A DNA stretch of 64,000 nucleotides from Apostichopus japonicus. Its lineage: Eukaryota > Echinodermata > Holothuroidea > Aspidochirotida > Stichopodidae. The notes under the pieces were generated by a model. That model was not told where the DNA came from, did no database searches, and saw only the letters and a list, made by a program, of their open reading frames with translations. The position numbers and the translations under genes are program-made. The stretch lies in the NCBI RefSeq assembly GCF_037975245.1, contig NC_092567.1:5836214-5900213 (forward strand), written 5' to 3'. Shown in pieces: positions 37,901-46,265 of this stretch. Each line of letters opens with the position of its first letter. Position 1 is the stretch's first letter.

Positions 37901-38605
37901 TGAAATTTGAATTATTTTGTCATACAATAAAATTACAGCTATCATTTATGATTGACTCCTTTTATACAGGTTAGCGAATTCCGGGAAGTATGGCAGTAAG
38001 TTATTTTTTATGTGAATTTTTTTCGTACAATTAGTGATTTATTGAGTTAACAAACACAAATCCCCATCATTACGATAACCCCTGCCTATAGCAAATACCA
38101 CCCAAATCCCCTGTTTTTGGCCAAAAACAGGGGAGATTGAATATCTACCGGAGTTGGTAATGCTAGCCATACTGAACGCTCTTCTGCACAATTTCACAAT
38201 TAAACACACAGTGTATCATTTCAGTGTCAAGCCAAACTTGTCATCGCACACCAGAAAGTAGTACTGGCCATGAGATCACTTGTGTTTACAATGATACAGG
38301 TGACTGGTCAATTAAATAGGTGCACTCAAGGATGAATCCTTATGGCAGTATTTGGGGTAGTTTATGCTATCAAGTAACCCATTATTAATGCTTGAGTGAA
38401 TTTGAGGAGGACTGTTTTTCTATAGACAGGCTTGACCAACAAGGGAGTAGTATACATCATGCTACTTCAAATCCCACCCCCCCACCCTCCCCCCCCCTTG
38501 AAGCAGCATGATATATACTACTTATGGGTTTTAGATAAACAAAGGATACACACTTGTATGTAGGTTGTGTATATCAAATAGGATGCAGTGACGGCCATAC
38601 TTAAT

Positions 38606-38661
<56 letters not shown>

Positions 38662-38930
38662 ACAATATCTTTTTAAGAATGAATTATAGATGACGTCGCT
38701 GCAGCCTGTTCAAACCAACAAAGTCAAAACTATATTTCCTTGAATAGAATTGGGTAAAACAATGTTGAACTTTATTTGCGTAGTAACGTAGATCTATGTT
38801 CACATTTCGTTGCAACTGTTGCAATTTATCTTACTGCAGGGGTACAGACTGTCAAAAGGCTAGAGAAAGGAAACTGAAGGTACCAGATGATGATACACAG
38901 ACGCCACTGCTAACTGCCACATCAGTATAA
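19858..38930 (+). CDS. Transmembrane NACHT-LRR (NLR-like) receptor gene, 5' incomplete
   Basis: Fifteen exons with GT/AG borders and fully compatible phases: 19858-19953, 21480-21526, 24872-24905, 25560-27043, 28192-28409, 29146-29222, 29758-29810, 30028-30054, 30273-30392, 34018-34226, 34746-34822, 36394-36458, 37403-37450, 37970-37995 and 38840-38930. The joined frame gives 889 residues before TAA: transmembrane helix, Arg/Glu juxtamembrane segment, NACHT NTPase domain, two leucine-rich modules, short acidic tail. NACHT proteins are oligomerising ATPases of innate immunity and cell death. A membrane-tethered version would place the sensor on the cytosolic face under an ectodomain. No intact signal peptide or ectodomain exon was found upstream. 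If the Ig exon is dead, translation may start at the ATG that opens the 24872 exon, giving an 842-aa cytosolic protein. The paralogous second gene at 48.7 kb supports the NACHT exon limits. Confidence 0.82.
20160..21240 (+). repeat. 142-146 bp tandem repeat with GTAAACACGATATCTCAAG
   Basis: At least six diverged units. TAAACA.GATAT.TCAAG landmarks occur near 20191, 20333, 20478, 20624, 20766 and 20908. Each unit also has GCCTATTGTTTTTGGTG and AGGTCA..GTCATTTGGGGTCA. Related units are at 12180-12290 and 47250-47780. It lies in the intron between the TM exon and the juxtamembrane exon. Confidence 0.8.
21480..21526 (+). CDS. Exon: juxtamembrane basic/acidic segment
   Basis: Acceptor ttcctgcag, donor gtaaga. 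Reads (V)LNFRRSQRKIVEEEE. The RRSQRK cluster right after the helix obeys the positive-inside rule for a cytosolic juxtamembrane stretch. Ends in phase 0. Confidence 0.8.
21683..23463. repeat. Seven dispersed copies of GTAACGGAGGGACA
   Basis: Copies of (G)GTAACGGAGGGACA at 21683-21697, 21862-21876, 22050-22063 and 22072-22086 (plus), 23268-23281 (minus), and 23283-23297 and 23449-23463 (plus). The sequence between copies is not repeated, so this is not a tandem array. All lie in one intron of the NACHT gene (21527-24871), clustered toward its 5' half in two groups separated by about 1.2 kb. Copies at both ends of a ~1.8-kb segment could be subterminal transposase-binding motifs of a DNA transposon, or an unknown protein-binding cluster. 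No terminal repeats were seen. Confidence 0.85.
23268..23297. repeat. Inverted pair of the GTAACGGAGGGACA motif
   Basis: A minus copy and a plus copy are arranged head to head with a 2-nt spacer (TG), making a perfect 14-bp-arm inverted repeat. Confidence 0.95.
24288..24665 (+). repeat. Dispersed repeat (copy 1; partner at 38.05-38.44 kb)
   Basis: Collinear same-orientation match to 38046-38440. Landmarks are CCAAAAACAGGG.AGATT, GAGTTGGTAATGCTAGCCAT, GTAGTACTGGCCAT, ACAGGTGACTGGTCAA and GGGGTAGTTTATGCTATCAA. Both copies lie in introns of the same gene, one before the NACHT exon and one before the last exon, 13.7 kb apart. Non-coding, class unknown. Confidence 0.8.
24872..24905 (+). CDS. Exon: linker with alternative start codon
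   Basis: Acceptor ctctcttgtttag, donor gtaagt. Reads MLPKTKTHRTP plus one base that completes Glu in the next exon. The exon opens exactly with ATG, so a transcript starting in the preceding intron could begin translation here. The second NACHT gene also has a short exon starting with ATG in the same position (MELTPDLQ), joined in the same phase. Confidence 0.75.
25560..27043 (+). CDS. Exon: NACHT NTPase domain
   Basis: Acceptor tttcctacag, donor CAG|gtgaag. A single 1484-nt exon encoding about 494 residues. Walker A GEPGSGKST is at 25790-25816, Walker B VILDGFDE at 26024-26047 (with the acidic DGFDEYP typical of NACHT). Further conserved blocks are LTLQLAYDWC, LRLRQL, the sensor-like TTRPF, then helical regions with LCQVRLLF, HKLFCEWYAAHY and FRFACGL-like sequence. 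ATP binding and oligomerisation are expected from the family. Start and end agree with the homologous exon at 48952-50444. The open frame extends a few codons past the donor to a stop, and upstream into the intron, but phase and homology support the splice sites. Confidence 0.92.
27190..27260 (-). repeat. Possible tRNA-derived SINE fragment
   Basis: The minus strand has GGTTCGAATCCC (27194-27205), a perfect RNA polymerase III B-box/T-loop sequence, with a weak TGGCAGAAAAA-like A box about 40 nt upstream. The stems are poor, so this is at most a degraded SINE head or tRNA pseudogene in the intron after the NACHT exon. Confidence 0.3.
27679..28065 (-). pseudogene. Non-LTR retrotransposon RT fragment
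   Basis: The minus strand encodes KCFEKLLRSEILN and DKYQFAYRSGRSTGDACLLL (28061-27876), the conserved RT block of Jockey/CR1/L2/Rex-type LINEs just before the first catalytic motif. It then jumps directly to a C-terminal-like PRRFYTIPRMRTERFWRSF and LPRSIKTLN in another frame (about 27880-27790). The catalytic core is deleted. The low-coordinate end has AATAAA and (TTTAC)3 on the minus strand, a typical LINE 3' tail. It lies antisense in the intron between the NACHT exon and the first LRR exon. Confidence 0.75.
28192..29810 (+). CDS. Exons: leucine-rich module 1
   Basis: Three exons: 28192-28409, 29146-29222 and 29758-29810. They read ITIACLHLTMAFKECDGYTI, then a Leu/Ile-patterned stretch with VEKIHIETE and SVKELS, then FSECLLPLLPSQ...MISRKLK, then INWRDYGYNLNLHSGDWE. 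The pattern LxxLxFxxCLLP across the exon 1-2 border resembles ribonuclease-inhibitor-type leucine-rich repeats. The middle exon is 77 nt, identical in length and phase to its counterpart at 34746-34822. The donor of the third exon (gtatga) is non-consensus at +5. Confidence 0.75.
30028..30392 (+). CDS. Exons: micro-exon and helical linker
   Basis: A 27-nt exon 30028-30054 (IINQLKILK, acceptor taattaattcag, donor gtaacc) and a 120-nt exon 30273-30392 (VDNINIIESLCSERLQ..., ending TLQLLKNASNND). The end resembles the end of both NACHT exons (RSTLQVLEFASANQ and QRSTTQLLEIASKN), suggesting a duplicated helical segment that precedes each leucine-rich module. Both exons are phase 0-0. The micro-exon is the weakest exon in the model. 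Confidence 0.6.
30838..30869. repeat. 32-bp palindrome
   Basis: ACAAGGTACAGAGTTA joined to TAACTCCGTACCTTGT: a no-spacer inverted repeat with one mismatched pair. It lies in an intron of the NACHT gene. Confidence 0.85.
31775..31912 (+). promoter_or_regulatory. 45-bp tandem repeat x3 with CCAAT, AP-1 and GC-box-like sites
   Basis: Three units with exact 45-bp spacing (GATTGG at 31801, 31846 and 31891). The first two contain GATTGG (inverted CCAAT box), TGACTCA (AP-1 consensus, 31810 and 31855) and CCCCGCCTCC (GC-box-like, 31819 and 31864). The third keeps GATTGG and has GGACTCA. The unit is GC-rich compared with its AT-rich surroundings. It lies in the 3.6-kb intron between 30392 and 34018. 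It could be an intronic enhancer or internal promoter, but the site assignments are motif matches only. The 45-bp period makes an in-frame 15-residue peptide repeat that looks incidental. Confidence 0.6.
34018..36458 (+). CDS. Exons: leucine-rich module 2
   Basis: Exons 34018-34226, 34746-34822 and 36394-36458, repeating the architecture of module 1 (phases 0-2, 2-1, 1-0). They read IPIFHLELLQSFSKADAGNI, then SLKKLSIDTYEEGRELTETE and SQRLEKLM, then FLFCLLPQSIAAEDIPSIL...RKVK, then VTWLPYDSGKIYDLNLESGR. Shared signatures with module 1 are CLLP, SRK-(L/V)-K and W..Y...Y(N/D)LNL.SG.W. This supports duplication of a three-exon cassette. Leucine-rich regions in NLRs usually bind ligand or autoinhibit the NACHT domain. 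Confidence 0.78.
35143..35630 (-). mobile_element. Penelope-like element 3' end (copy B)
   Basis: Aligns with copy A (4325-4800) from the terminal GTGTAAAAGTAAGTTGGCCTG through the coding tail, where FRKDMTNFS is readable on the minus strand. 5'-truncated. Inserted antisense in the intron between 34822 and 36394 of the NACHT gene. Confidence 0.75.
35165..35208 (-). ncRNA. Hammerhead-ribozyme-like motif (copy B)
   Basis: On the minus strand: GCCT, exact CTGAAGA, a variable hairpin region, GAAA, T, GTC, AGGC. CTGANGA and GAAA are the invariant hammerhead core, GTC is a cleavable triplet, and the outer GCCT/AGGC form a 4-bp stem I. Stem III is minimal, as described for Penelope-associated hammerheads. 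Stem II is weaker than in copy A. This is the best core match in the window. Confidence 0.55.
37403..38930 (+). CDS. Exons: C-terminal tail and stop
   Basis: Exons 37403-37450 (YDDRTLDVTDAVYSKE), 37970-37995 (VSEFREVW) and 38840-38930 (QGTDCQKARERKLKVPDDDT, then QTPLLTATSV and TAA). Acceptors are ttatag, atacag and ctgcag, and donors gtaggt and gtaagt. Phases 0-0, 0-2 and 2-end are all consistent. The tail is charged and Thr-rich, with no domain I recognise. Confidence 0.75.
38046..38440 (+). repeat. Dispersed repeat (copy 2; partner at 24.29-24.67 kb)
   Basis: Same-orientation copy of the 24.3-kb repeat, with a few small indels. It lies in the last intron of the same gene, immediately before the hairpin at 38446. 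Confidence 0.8.
38446..38522. repeat. Hairpin with C-only loop
   Basis: 25-nt arms (AGTAGTATACATCATGCTAC... and its complement, two mismatches) surround a 27-nt loop made almost entirely of C. Next to it, 38609-38655 is a (TA)n run. Confidence 0.85.
38609..38655 (+). repeat. (TA)n microsatellite
   Basis: About 23 uninterrupted TA units in the last intron of the NACHT gene. Confidence 0.95.
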
Positions 38931-38992
38931 ATCAGTACAGGTATCAACGACGATCTTATAATATTGGTACTGAATGAACAATTGAAGTTAAG

Positions 38993-38998
38993 AATAAA
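38993..38998 (+). terminator. Polyadenylation signal of the NACHT-LRR gene
   Basis: AATAAA lies 63 nt after the TAA stop at 38930, the first such hexamer downstream. Cleavage would be expected at roughly 39010-39030. Confidence 0.65.
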
Positions 38999-39107
38999 AT
39001 AAGTGCAACATTCTTGGATTGTATTAAGTAGGTATAATGTTCAAGTACATTGAGTAACAAAAATATAACACATGCTCATTTTGATGGAAAAGACCAAATA
39101 ACAATTT

Positions 39108-39180
39108 CTATGGAACGGATTTGAACCAGTCACCTCAGCATGACAACTCCTGCGATATAGAAACTGAGGTACCCTGCCTT
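39108..39180 (-). repeat. tRNA-like sequence, pseudo-tRNA or SINE head
   Basis: The minus strand reads GGTACCTCAGTTTCTATATC (D-arm/A-box-like, compare the usual GTAGCTCAGT), an anticodon-arm-like CAGGAGTTGTCATGCTG, and GGTTCAAATCC (B box, 39127-39117). The acceptor stem is not convincing and the T stem has mismatches, so it is not a functional tRNA. Confidence 0.4.
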
Positions 39181-39199
39181 AATTTTTCAATGATTCCTA

Positions 39200-41640
39200 T
39201 ATTGACATTTCTTCTGGGGTCGCTAGTCAGAAGCTATGCATTAAAAAACCGCCCTTTAGTAAGAAAGCAGTTCATTTTTCGTCACTGACCACTTCTTCAC
39301 CTTTCAAGGTGATTAGTCTGGAACGTTAGCCTGTGTTTTACGTAATCAATTCACCAAGACTAGCAAAGGAAACAAGCGTGGAAAAGTCACTTGCACAGCT
39401 CAAATTTCCTGTGATCTACTGCGAGAGCCTATTAAAATACTTGAGGCAGGTAAACTGTTATGGCAGTCGTATTAAAGGGCGCATTTTCAAATGGATACCT
39501 TGCATATCTTGTGGCCATGCAGGAATCACGCCCATTTTCATTTGATATAACCATTGCTTACAATTTTGCAGTTCAAAATTTTGTTTTAAATTATTTACCA
39601 ATGCACTGAATGACATTACATTGAAATTTCCAGTTCCACTCTTTATATATGTAACTTACACTCTTTACATACGTAACTTAAGTAAAGAAGGGTATAAAGA
39701 ATAACATTAAACGTTTGCCATGTGGTACATAAAATGACACTATTACGTCATTACCAACAACTATATTGATGTGGTGGAGACTTGATTACAACATAGCTTA
39801 TTCGAGGTCATATTGTAGGGAAAAATTATCAAGAACAGAAGAATCCATTATCAACTACTTAGAAATGGTAAAGAGATCAAACAATTTAAATTTAACAAAT
39901 TTAACAAGTCTCTAGCAGAGAATTAAGCAGCCGAGCAAGTTTATGACTGATACAATTAGACTTCTAATATTATTCTTATGAATCTCATGAAAGTTGGAAG
40001 GTAGAACTTTGTTATACTGTTTAAGCATAAATATTTGCATTGTCGAATTGCAAAAAATCCCCCAAGAAACTACAATATTACATCTGGAATAACACTCACA
40101 CACACAAAACACAAAATGTTACCTCAATTTGTTAACATGTTTACAATTATGTTTGTTTTTGTTAGTAGTAGGCCATATGAAGCTTTTCAGCATTTAACAT
40201 ATTCTTTTGGTCCATGAACTGATAGATATTCTCTATTAACTATGGCAGGCCTTTTTTGCCAACTTGTTGTGCCGTGAAAAGTCATCATTTTGTTTCACAA
40301 TGACTTTCTGGTTCTGATATCTGTCTTTATATTCTGTCTTTATTTCTAATCAGTTTTGATATTTTAGGCAATTTACTATAATTGCCAATGCAGTTATATA
40401 TTGTATATTAATACTTCATGAGATCTCTCTTGCATCTGCTATTGTTATATACACTTTTTTACATTCCTTTTTAGAGAATGTCATATTGCAGCAATACATT
40501 CAAGTCCGTAAAAGCTAACTTCGTTTGCTGCCTCCTTGGAACGTATTAACTCCAGTTTTTAACTTTGCATTTAAAAAACAGGCTGGGAATTTGTATTTTG
40601 TAACACCTACATTTAAGTCGTTCAGAACAATGGTACTCTAGGCAAATACTGTTAATGTCAGGAAACATGCGTGTCCTTTAGACTGAGCTTACTGGAAACA
40701 TCTTGACTTCACTTGTGATTGGTTCTTTGAAGTATTTAATTAATTACAGCAATAGTAATATATTTAAAGTGTTGATGTTTTCCAGTATGTTTTATAATAA
40801 TATTTTTTTACATGACCACTTTGTAAGTTACCTGAGAGAACTCATTTTTTTTCTTCAAATCACTTATTCAGGAATATGGGAGAATAAATAAAGATAATTA
40901 TCTTGACCTTTTTAATCATTTATTTGAGTTATTGAAACTGATTTGAAGGCTTCCTAGCCTAACCGTTACTAAATCTCAATGCAAGATCTGTATTCCCTAT
41001 CTGCTTACCCACGCTACTCTATGCTATCGGGAGTACCATCTCTTAATCTGACAAAGAAGGGCTTAAAAGCAAGGCCTTTAGCATGGGTGCAAATGATTTA
41101 GTGAGGAAATAAGGAGGATGTGAAAGTTCACCAGTCATGTACGTGGTAGACATGATGGACTGGTCTCATTGATCCAAATTTAGATAAATTGGAAGAGATC
41201 AATTCAAGGATTAACCTGATCAATACTATAACAGAGATTCCCAAGTCATAGACACTCATGTTAATTTGTCCTGACTCCCAAACTTAAAGTTCGAATTCTA
41301 GCTGAACAAAATACTTGGTTGAGTTACAACTGTTATAACCATTTCACTACTTCTTTTTGTGGAATTGTTGTAATAATACGTAAGCAAATACACACAACAG
41401 CCTTCTAGACTACCCAAAGTAGAAGTCCTGATATATTTCAATTTGGGCACTTTATACAGATAACCAGTGACAGGTCAAATTGAGTAATGGATACTTAGTT
41501 ATAATGTCATCTATAATTGGATGGTCTAGGGATAGATTATGTAAACCTACTGGCAACTTATTTCAGTTAACAAATGGACACCTGCTTTGGTGGTTTATTG
41601 AATATTAGGATATAAAAATTTTACTTTGATCAAGGTACTC
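39200..41640. other. No gene recognised
   Basis: AT-rich spacer downstream of the NACHT-LRR gene. Short frames only, none with splice-flanked homology. No array or element ends seen. Confidence 0.45.
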
Positions 41641-41928
41641 ACTGACGAGAGAAAGTACTTCTTTCTGAAAGGACCGGATGGCTAGAAATATCTGATGGTG
41701 ACATCCATAGGGGAAGGGAATGGGGGAGGGAGGAAGAGATATAGTACGATAAGAGAAGACAAAACCTCATTTCTCCTCTTGTATTGTGTTCCCGAAAGCG
41801 AGCTCTCGCAGAGCTTTTGACAGGGGCGGCAATTTGTTTCAAATATTGGGAAGGGGGGGGACATTTGCTTGGGTGCAGGCGCTTAGCAACTTTCATCCCC
41901 AAAATTGTTATCGCAAATCGTGATATTT

Positions 41929-41930
<2 letters not shown>

Positions 41931-41973
<43 letters not shown>
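41931..41973 (+). repeat. (TA)n microsatellite
   Basis: About 21 TA units, followed by degenerate TATATGTATATG. The 144-aa minus-strand frame across it owes its Tyr/Ile run to this repeat. Poly-C tracts with GCTACGCGCCTG near 42378-42412 and CCCCC runs near 42720-42785 are reminiscent of hAT-like ends, but no matching partner was found. Confidence 0.9.
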
Positions 41974-41976
<3 letters not shown>

Positions 41977-43569
41977 TGATGTATATATATGTATATATGT
42001 AGATATAGAAGTGTATATAGTAACTGGTTGCTACAGCCCTATTTTCCTTTGTTATCGGCAAACCAAATTTCATTACGGATTCAGTCCGTCTAGCTAATTC
42101 TTTTTGAAAAAGTAAAAACTACTTTCAGTGAAAGTCTGTGACGTTTTTTTGGTGTTATTTAGTAACAAATTGTGACACGAGTAATTTGCCAAGGAAGGGG
42201 CGAATCGTGAAGGCATACTATCTAAGCGAAGCGCCACTATGGGTTGGCGCGAAGCATAAAAGAAAATTTTTGCCAAAATGCCTCCCAGATCGCTGGAAAT
42301 GGCACTTCCCAGGCCTTGTAAGTTGCATCTTTGCATTTTCTACTTTGAAATTACTAGCGATATCATAAAAATATGCGCCCCTCCCCCTCCCCCCCCCTTG
42401 GCTACGCGCCTGCGGTTAGAAATCTTGCAGGAAACGTACAGGCCAAATGGAAACCCAGTGAACCCATATCGATGTGGATCATATATATGATTGTACGTAC
42501 TTACACTCATACACAAGAGATGTACAGATATTATGATAATCATGAGTGACAACTTGCTATATGGTCACAGAAACGACCACAAAGTGTCATTTACCTAATG
42601 CAGCATGTGTTGGATAAAGGTTTTAGCCGCCGCCTTGTATGATTTGGATAAATAATCTCACGCATTATTTTCTATTTATAGACCCCAAAAAACTATGCCA
42701 CCAAATATTGGTGGGATATTAGATACTATATCCCCCACCTAAAATATTGGGGGACGTGTCCCCCCCCCCCCCCCCGTCACCCCCATGATCGCCGCCCATG
42801 GCTTTTGATTAATCATTTTTGCTGTTTCACATTAAGGCAGAAAAAACAATGATGACAACTGAAAATGTGCTCAAACAAGCATTACCTAGTCCTTAAGTCA
42901 TTGTAGCTCTTTTCTTCTGACTATGGTTACTGTTTCGAGCGGATAAACGCTATACCCTAATTGTGGTGTGGTACAGTACCTTTATGGAAAGCTATCGCTT
43001 CCAATTAACAAGTATGCTAACTTCAAATCGAAACATGGCCGTCAACTTAGATAACGCAAGAATGGGTGTGGTTATTCGTCAACTGATTAGCCGTCTCAAG
43101 ATATGAGTCCTTCTGAAATTGACGAAAGAGGCATCCCAGTCAAGTAGGTAACAAACTAATCAGGGAATCTTTGTTTGGTGTGATTTCAGAATTGAGTTTA
43201 GTCTCATACTCGCAAGCATAGAGAAACTGCGATGATTTTTTTAGAGCCTATACTTTCACCCGCAGGATGTACACATTTTGCACGTGTTCCGAACTTCGCA
43301 ATATTTACTGACTATATACTACTTAGTATCGTCAATGCATACATTTCGCGCAGACTACTACAGTATGTTACAATGTAACTTACAAAAGTTAAGTGACACT
43401 GATACAGTGATAGCAATGCAGTGATGATATTCCCCAGTACCATAAAATAAGACATAATTAAAGAAGTTGTAGTAGCAGTGGGCTGAATTCAGTAGTTATT
43501 CTGCAGATAATGACCCCATCACTGATGGCACTAGCCCTTCCATTAACTTCCTAACCTGTTTCTGTGTCA

Positions 43570-43653
43570 GTTTCCTCCCCTAAAAAACGTTACTTTCCGC
43601 CCCTAAATCTTAAGTTTTAGGGGAGGAAACCAACGTTTTTCAGGGGAGGAAAC
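43570..43653. repeat. 38-bp imperfect inverted repeat
   Basis: The left arm GTTTCCTCCCCTAAAAAACG... (43570-43607) and right arm (43615-43653, ending ...CAGGGGAGGAAAC) pair with a few mismatches around a 7-nt centre containing CTTAAG. Each arm itself contains two TTTCCTCCCC-like words, and a further AGGGGAGGAA lies near 43881. Confidence 0.8.
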
Positions 43654-43659
43654 AAACAT

Positions 43660-45320
43660 TTCCCAGGAGCGGAAAGAGAAAAGGCACATTGGCTAGGCGA
43701 AGTGGAAAGAGTTAAATTAGGTAGTGAAAGAACTGAATTAAATATTTATGTGATTTGGGAGATTTTAGTGAAAGAAGATACTGTAACATATTTTCAAGGG
43801 ACTTGGGGGCAATGTGTGAAGAATTTTTTTTTGTAATGAAAGAATCTCTAGTAACTGATTTAGGGAGGAAAGTATTGTTTTTAGGGGAGGAACCGAGGAA
43901 GGCATATCTAGGCTGAGGAAAGAGTAAAAGCTGGTAGGTATGGAATGCATTGTTGAAAGTATTAAAGATTAGGCCTAGGTGGTTTTGTCTGAGTTCTATC
44001 AAGATCAGCTTTGTAGGCCTGCATATTGTTGATGTTTTCCCTGTAGTTAAAATATATATGGCATAGGAAGAATTTTGTGGAAGGCTGTGATTAGATGGTT
44101 TAGTATTTTTTTCTGATAAGTGAGTATTAAGATAGTTTCCAGTCACTTGAACAATGGTACAAGAATATAGGGATTCTTGTACACAATACTTATCATTAAG
44201 CAAATGCTTAGAGTGGAAAATAAAAAGGTGAGTTTCTTTTTCTTACTACCTGTAGCGTTCCTTGTGTTTTAGGCATAGGAAAAAGAAACCTGGAACACAT
44301 TAACAAGGAAACACTTAATAATTGTTTTCCCCATGAGGGCAGAAGAGGAGTAAGTTTCTGAAAAATGCCAGATCTGTCCAGCTGACTATGGCTGTCTAAA
44401 TTGTTGTTCTGTGTCCATGTTCAGAACAGGCCTTGAGGAGTCTCGCATTCGCTCCCCAACCTGTATCAAACCCTTCCCAGTACTGCTGCACTTGAGACTG
44501 CATTGTCCTGTGCCTGTTTTGGACCCTCCTCAGTTTCCTTCCGACCAGCAACAAAGGTTGCTTCTCTGTGTACGGTTGTAACAGTTTCATAAAATGGTAC
44601 CTTCTTTGCTGTGATTTGGTTCAGGTAGCAGTGTTATCCTGAAATCCAATGTGTAAATATAAATGCATGTAAAAACAATGAGAAACTATACCATCATGAC
44701 CAGTAATAGAAGTGATATTAATTTAAAAAAATATGATTGATGAGGCATACCTTCAAAATCTTTGTTGGTGCGGATGGCTCCATCCCACAATGATTACCAT
44801 ACACCTTTAAAACAGAAACTCAATCGATCTTCTCATTACCACATTGAATATCACGCATGTAAATTACCCCATGTTACATGTCCTATGCACACAATCCAGC
44901 CTTTTCACAAGCACTTTATATATTCCGATCACAGGACAGTTACACAAATAAGGTACCAAGGCACATTTCCTAGATTCCTTCATACATTACTGACACAAGT
45001 TTCTTCAGATTACTATACAAACAAAATATGCGGTCAGAGCCTCCCTTGAAAAAAAATATGTTAGTTTCCTTAACCGAACGCGTTATCTTTCCTCCCTTAA
45101 CGTGACTTTTCTCCCTTTTCTCAACATTCATTCCACTTACTATGTCATCTATTCTTTCCAAATGTTAGTTTTTTCCCCTGATGCTGACGGGGGATTTCAT
45201 TCTTATATTGATTACCAGATATATATACTGAAAGCCCATGCCTGATTTTAAATGAAATCCATCAATGGAACATGTTAGTAATAAATGGGATCCAGTCCTT
45301 CTGGTCACATCATTTTTGGT
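43660..45320. other. No gene recognised
   Basis: Contains a 163-codon minus-strand frame (43712-44203) with low-complexity Ser/Leu/Asn composition, no recognisable domain, and sequence related to the nearby inverted repeat. I do not accept it as a gene. A 64-codon minus-strand frame at 44396-44590 (Gln/Arg-rich) is also unsupported. Confidence 0.4.
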
Positions 45321-45329
45321 TCCTTGCGT

Positions 45330-45900
45330 TTTGCATAGCAAGGAGCCTACAGGCATTCATCTCGGCATGTGTGTATGTGTAGCTTGACTTGTGTACATGA
45401 TATCTCAATACGGAAATGATGTATCATGACCAAACTTGGTGGGTGGATAGCCCATAGTGAGAGGAAGAACCAAATGTCCATCGATGTTGGAAGTTACGCT
45501 ATTGTAATCCAATAGTCGACCTGCATTTGGGCCACCTTTGACCTCAGGTTGACCTCCATTGACCTGTATTAGTTTCTTTTAAGTTGACTATATATTTGAA
45601 TTTTGTGGCCATATTCCGATCTAAATTGTACATAAGTTGACTCCTCTGCAACCTTTGTGTGCAAAGTTATTAGAGATCAAGGTTTCGTTTGGTTTCGTTA
45701 AAATTCTTAATAAGAACAGTTAGGATGATTCTGTGAGTTCTGTAAAAAAAAGCCAACTCTTGCTCATATCAGTCACCTGGTCCTCAACAGGTTCTCAAAA
45801 GGACCAACAGTTGATTTGTGATATATTTTGGCAATAATATTGTGTGTGTACATCGGACCACATAACAATGTTAGAACAGTGCTGCTTCCTTGTAAATTGA
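45330..45900. repeat. AGGTCA-rich dispersed repeat (copy 3)
   Basis: Shares GTTACGCTATTGTAATCCAA, the GACCTCAGGTTGACCTCCA block and following sequence with 12.5, 13.3 and 17.0 kb. Truncated relative to those copies. Confidence 0.7.
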
Positions 45901-46109
45901 TATTCCTTACAAGCAAGGACCATAAATACTCCGTAGTGCCCTTGGGCTCTTGTTTGTCTTTCAATCGCCCTAAGCCTCGTCCTGTGATGAATGTTAGTTT
46001 CTGTGATAGAGTGGTTGAAATGTTGGCCCGTCCTGCCAGAAAATTTGAGTCTAACACTGACTTATGTCGTGAAGTGACGTCAGTGCGGCACATTGGTCAG
46101 AATCGATCA

Positions 46110-46265
46110 GATCTCACTCTTAGCTTGGCCACGAGACAATACACAGGAATGTAAACAGACTGTGCGAATGGATGTGCACACAAAAGATCTCCCTCTAAGC
46201 TTGGCCTTGATACTTGATACAGTACACTGGAATGTGTACAGACTGTGCGTATGGCTGTGATTCCA
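46110..46265 (+). repeat. About 85-bp direct duplication
   Basis: The order TTAGCTTGGCC, then ACA.GAATGT..ACAGACTGTGCG and TATGGCTGTG-like sequence occurs twice in succession. The first copy reads ACACAGGAATGTAAACAGAC, the second ACACTGGAATGTGTACAGAC. Non-coding. Confidence 0.7.

Noticed and set aside
39108-39180. A functional tRNA gene
   Set aside because: A and B boxes are recognisable but the acceptor stem is not paired and the T stem has mismatches.
41639-42073. 144-codon minus-strand frame with a Tyr/Ile run
   Set aside because: Length is due to the (TA)n microsatellite at 41931-41973.
43712-44203. 163-codon minus-strand frame
   Set aside because: No domain, low-complexity Ser/Leu/Asn composition, overlaps sequence related to the inverted repeat at 43.6 kb, no splice support.
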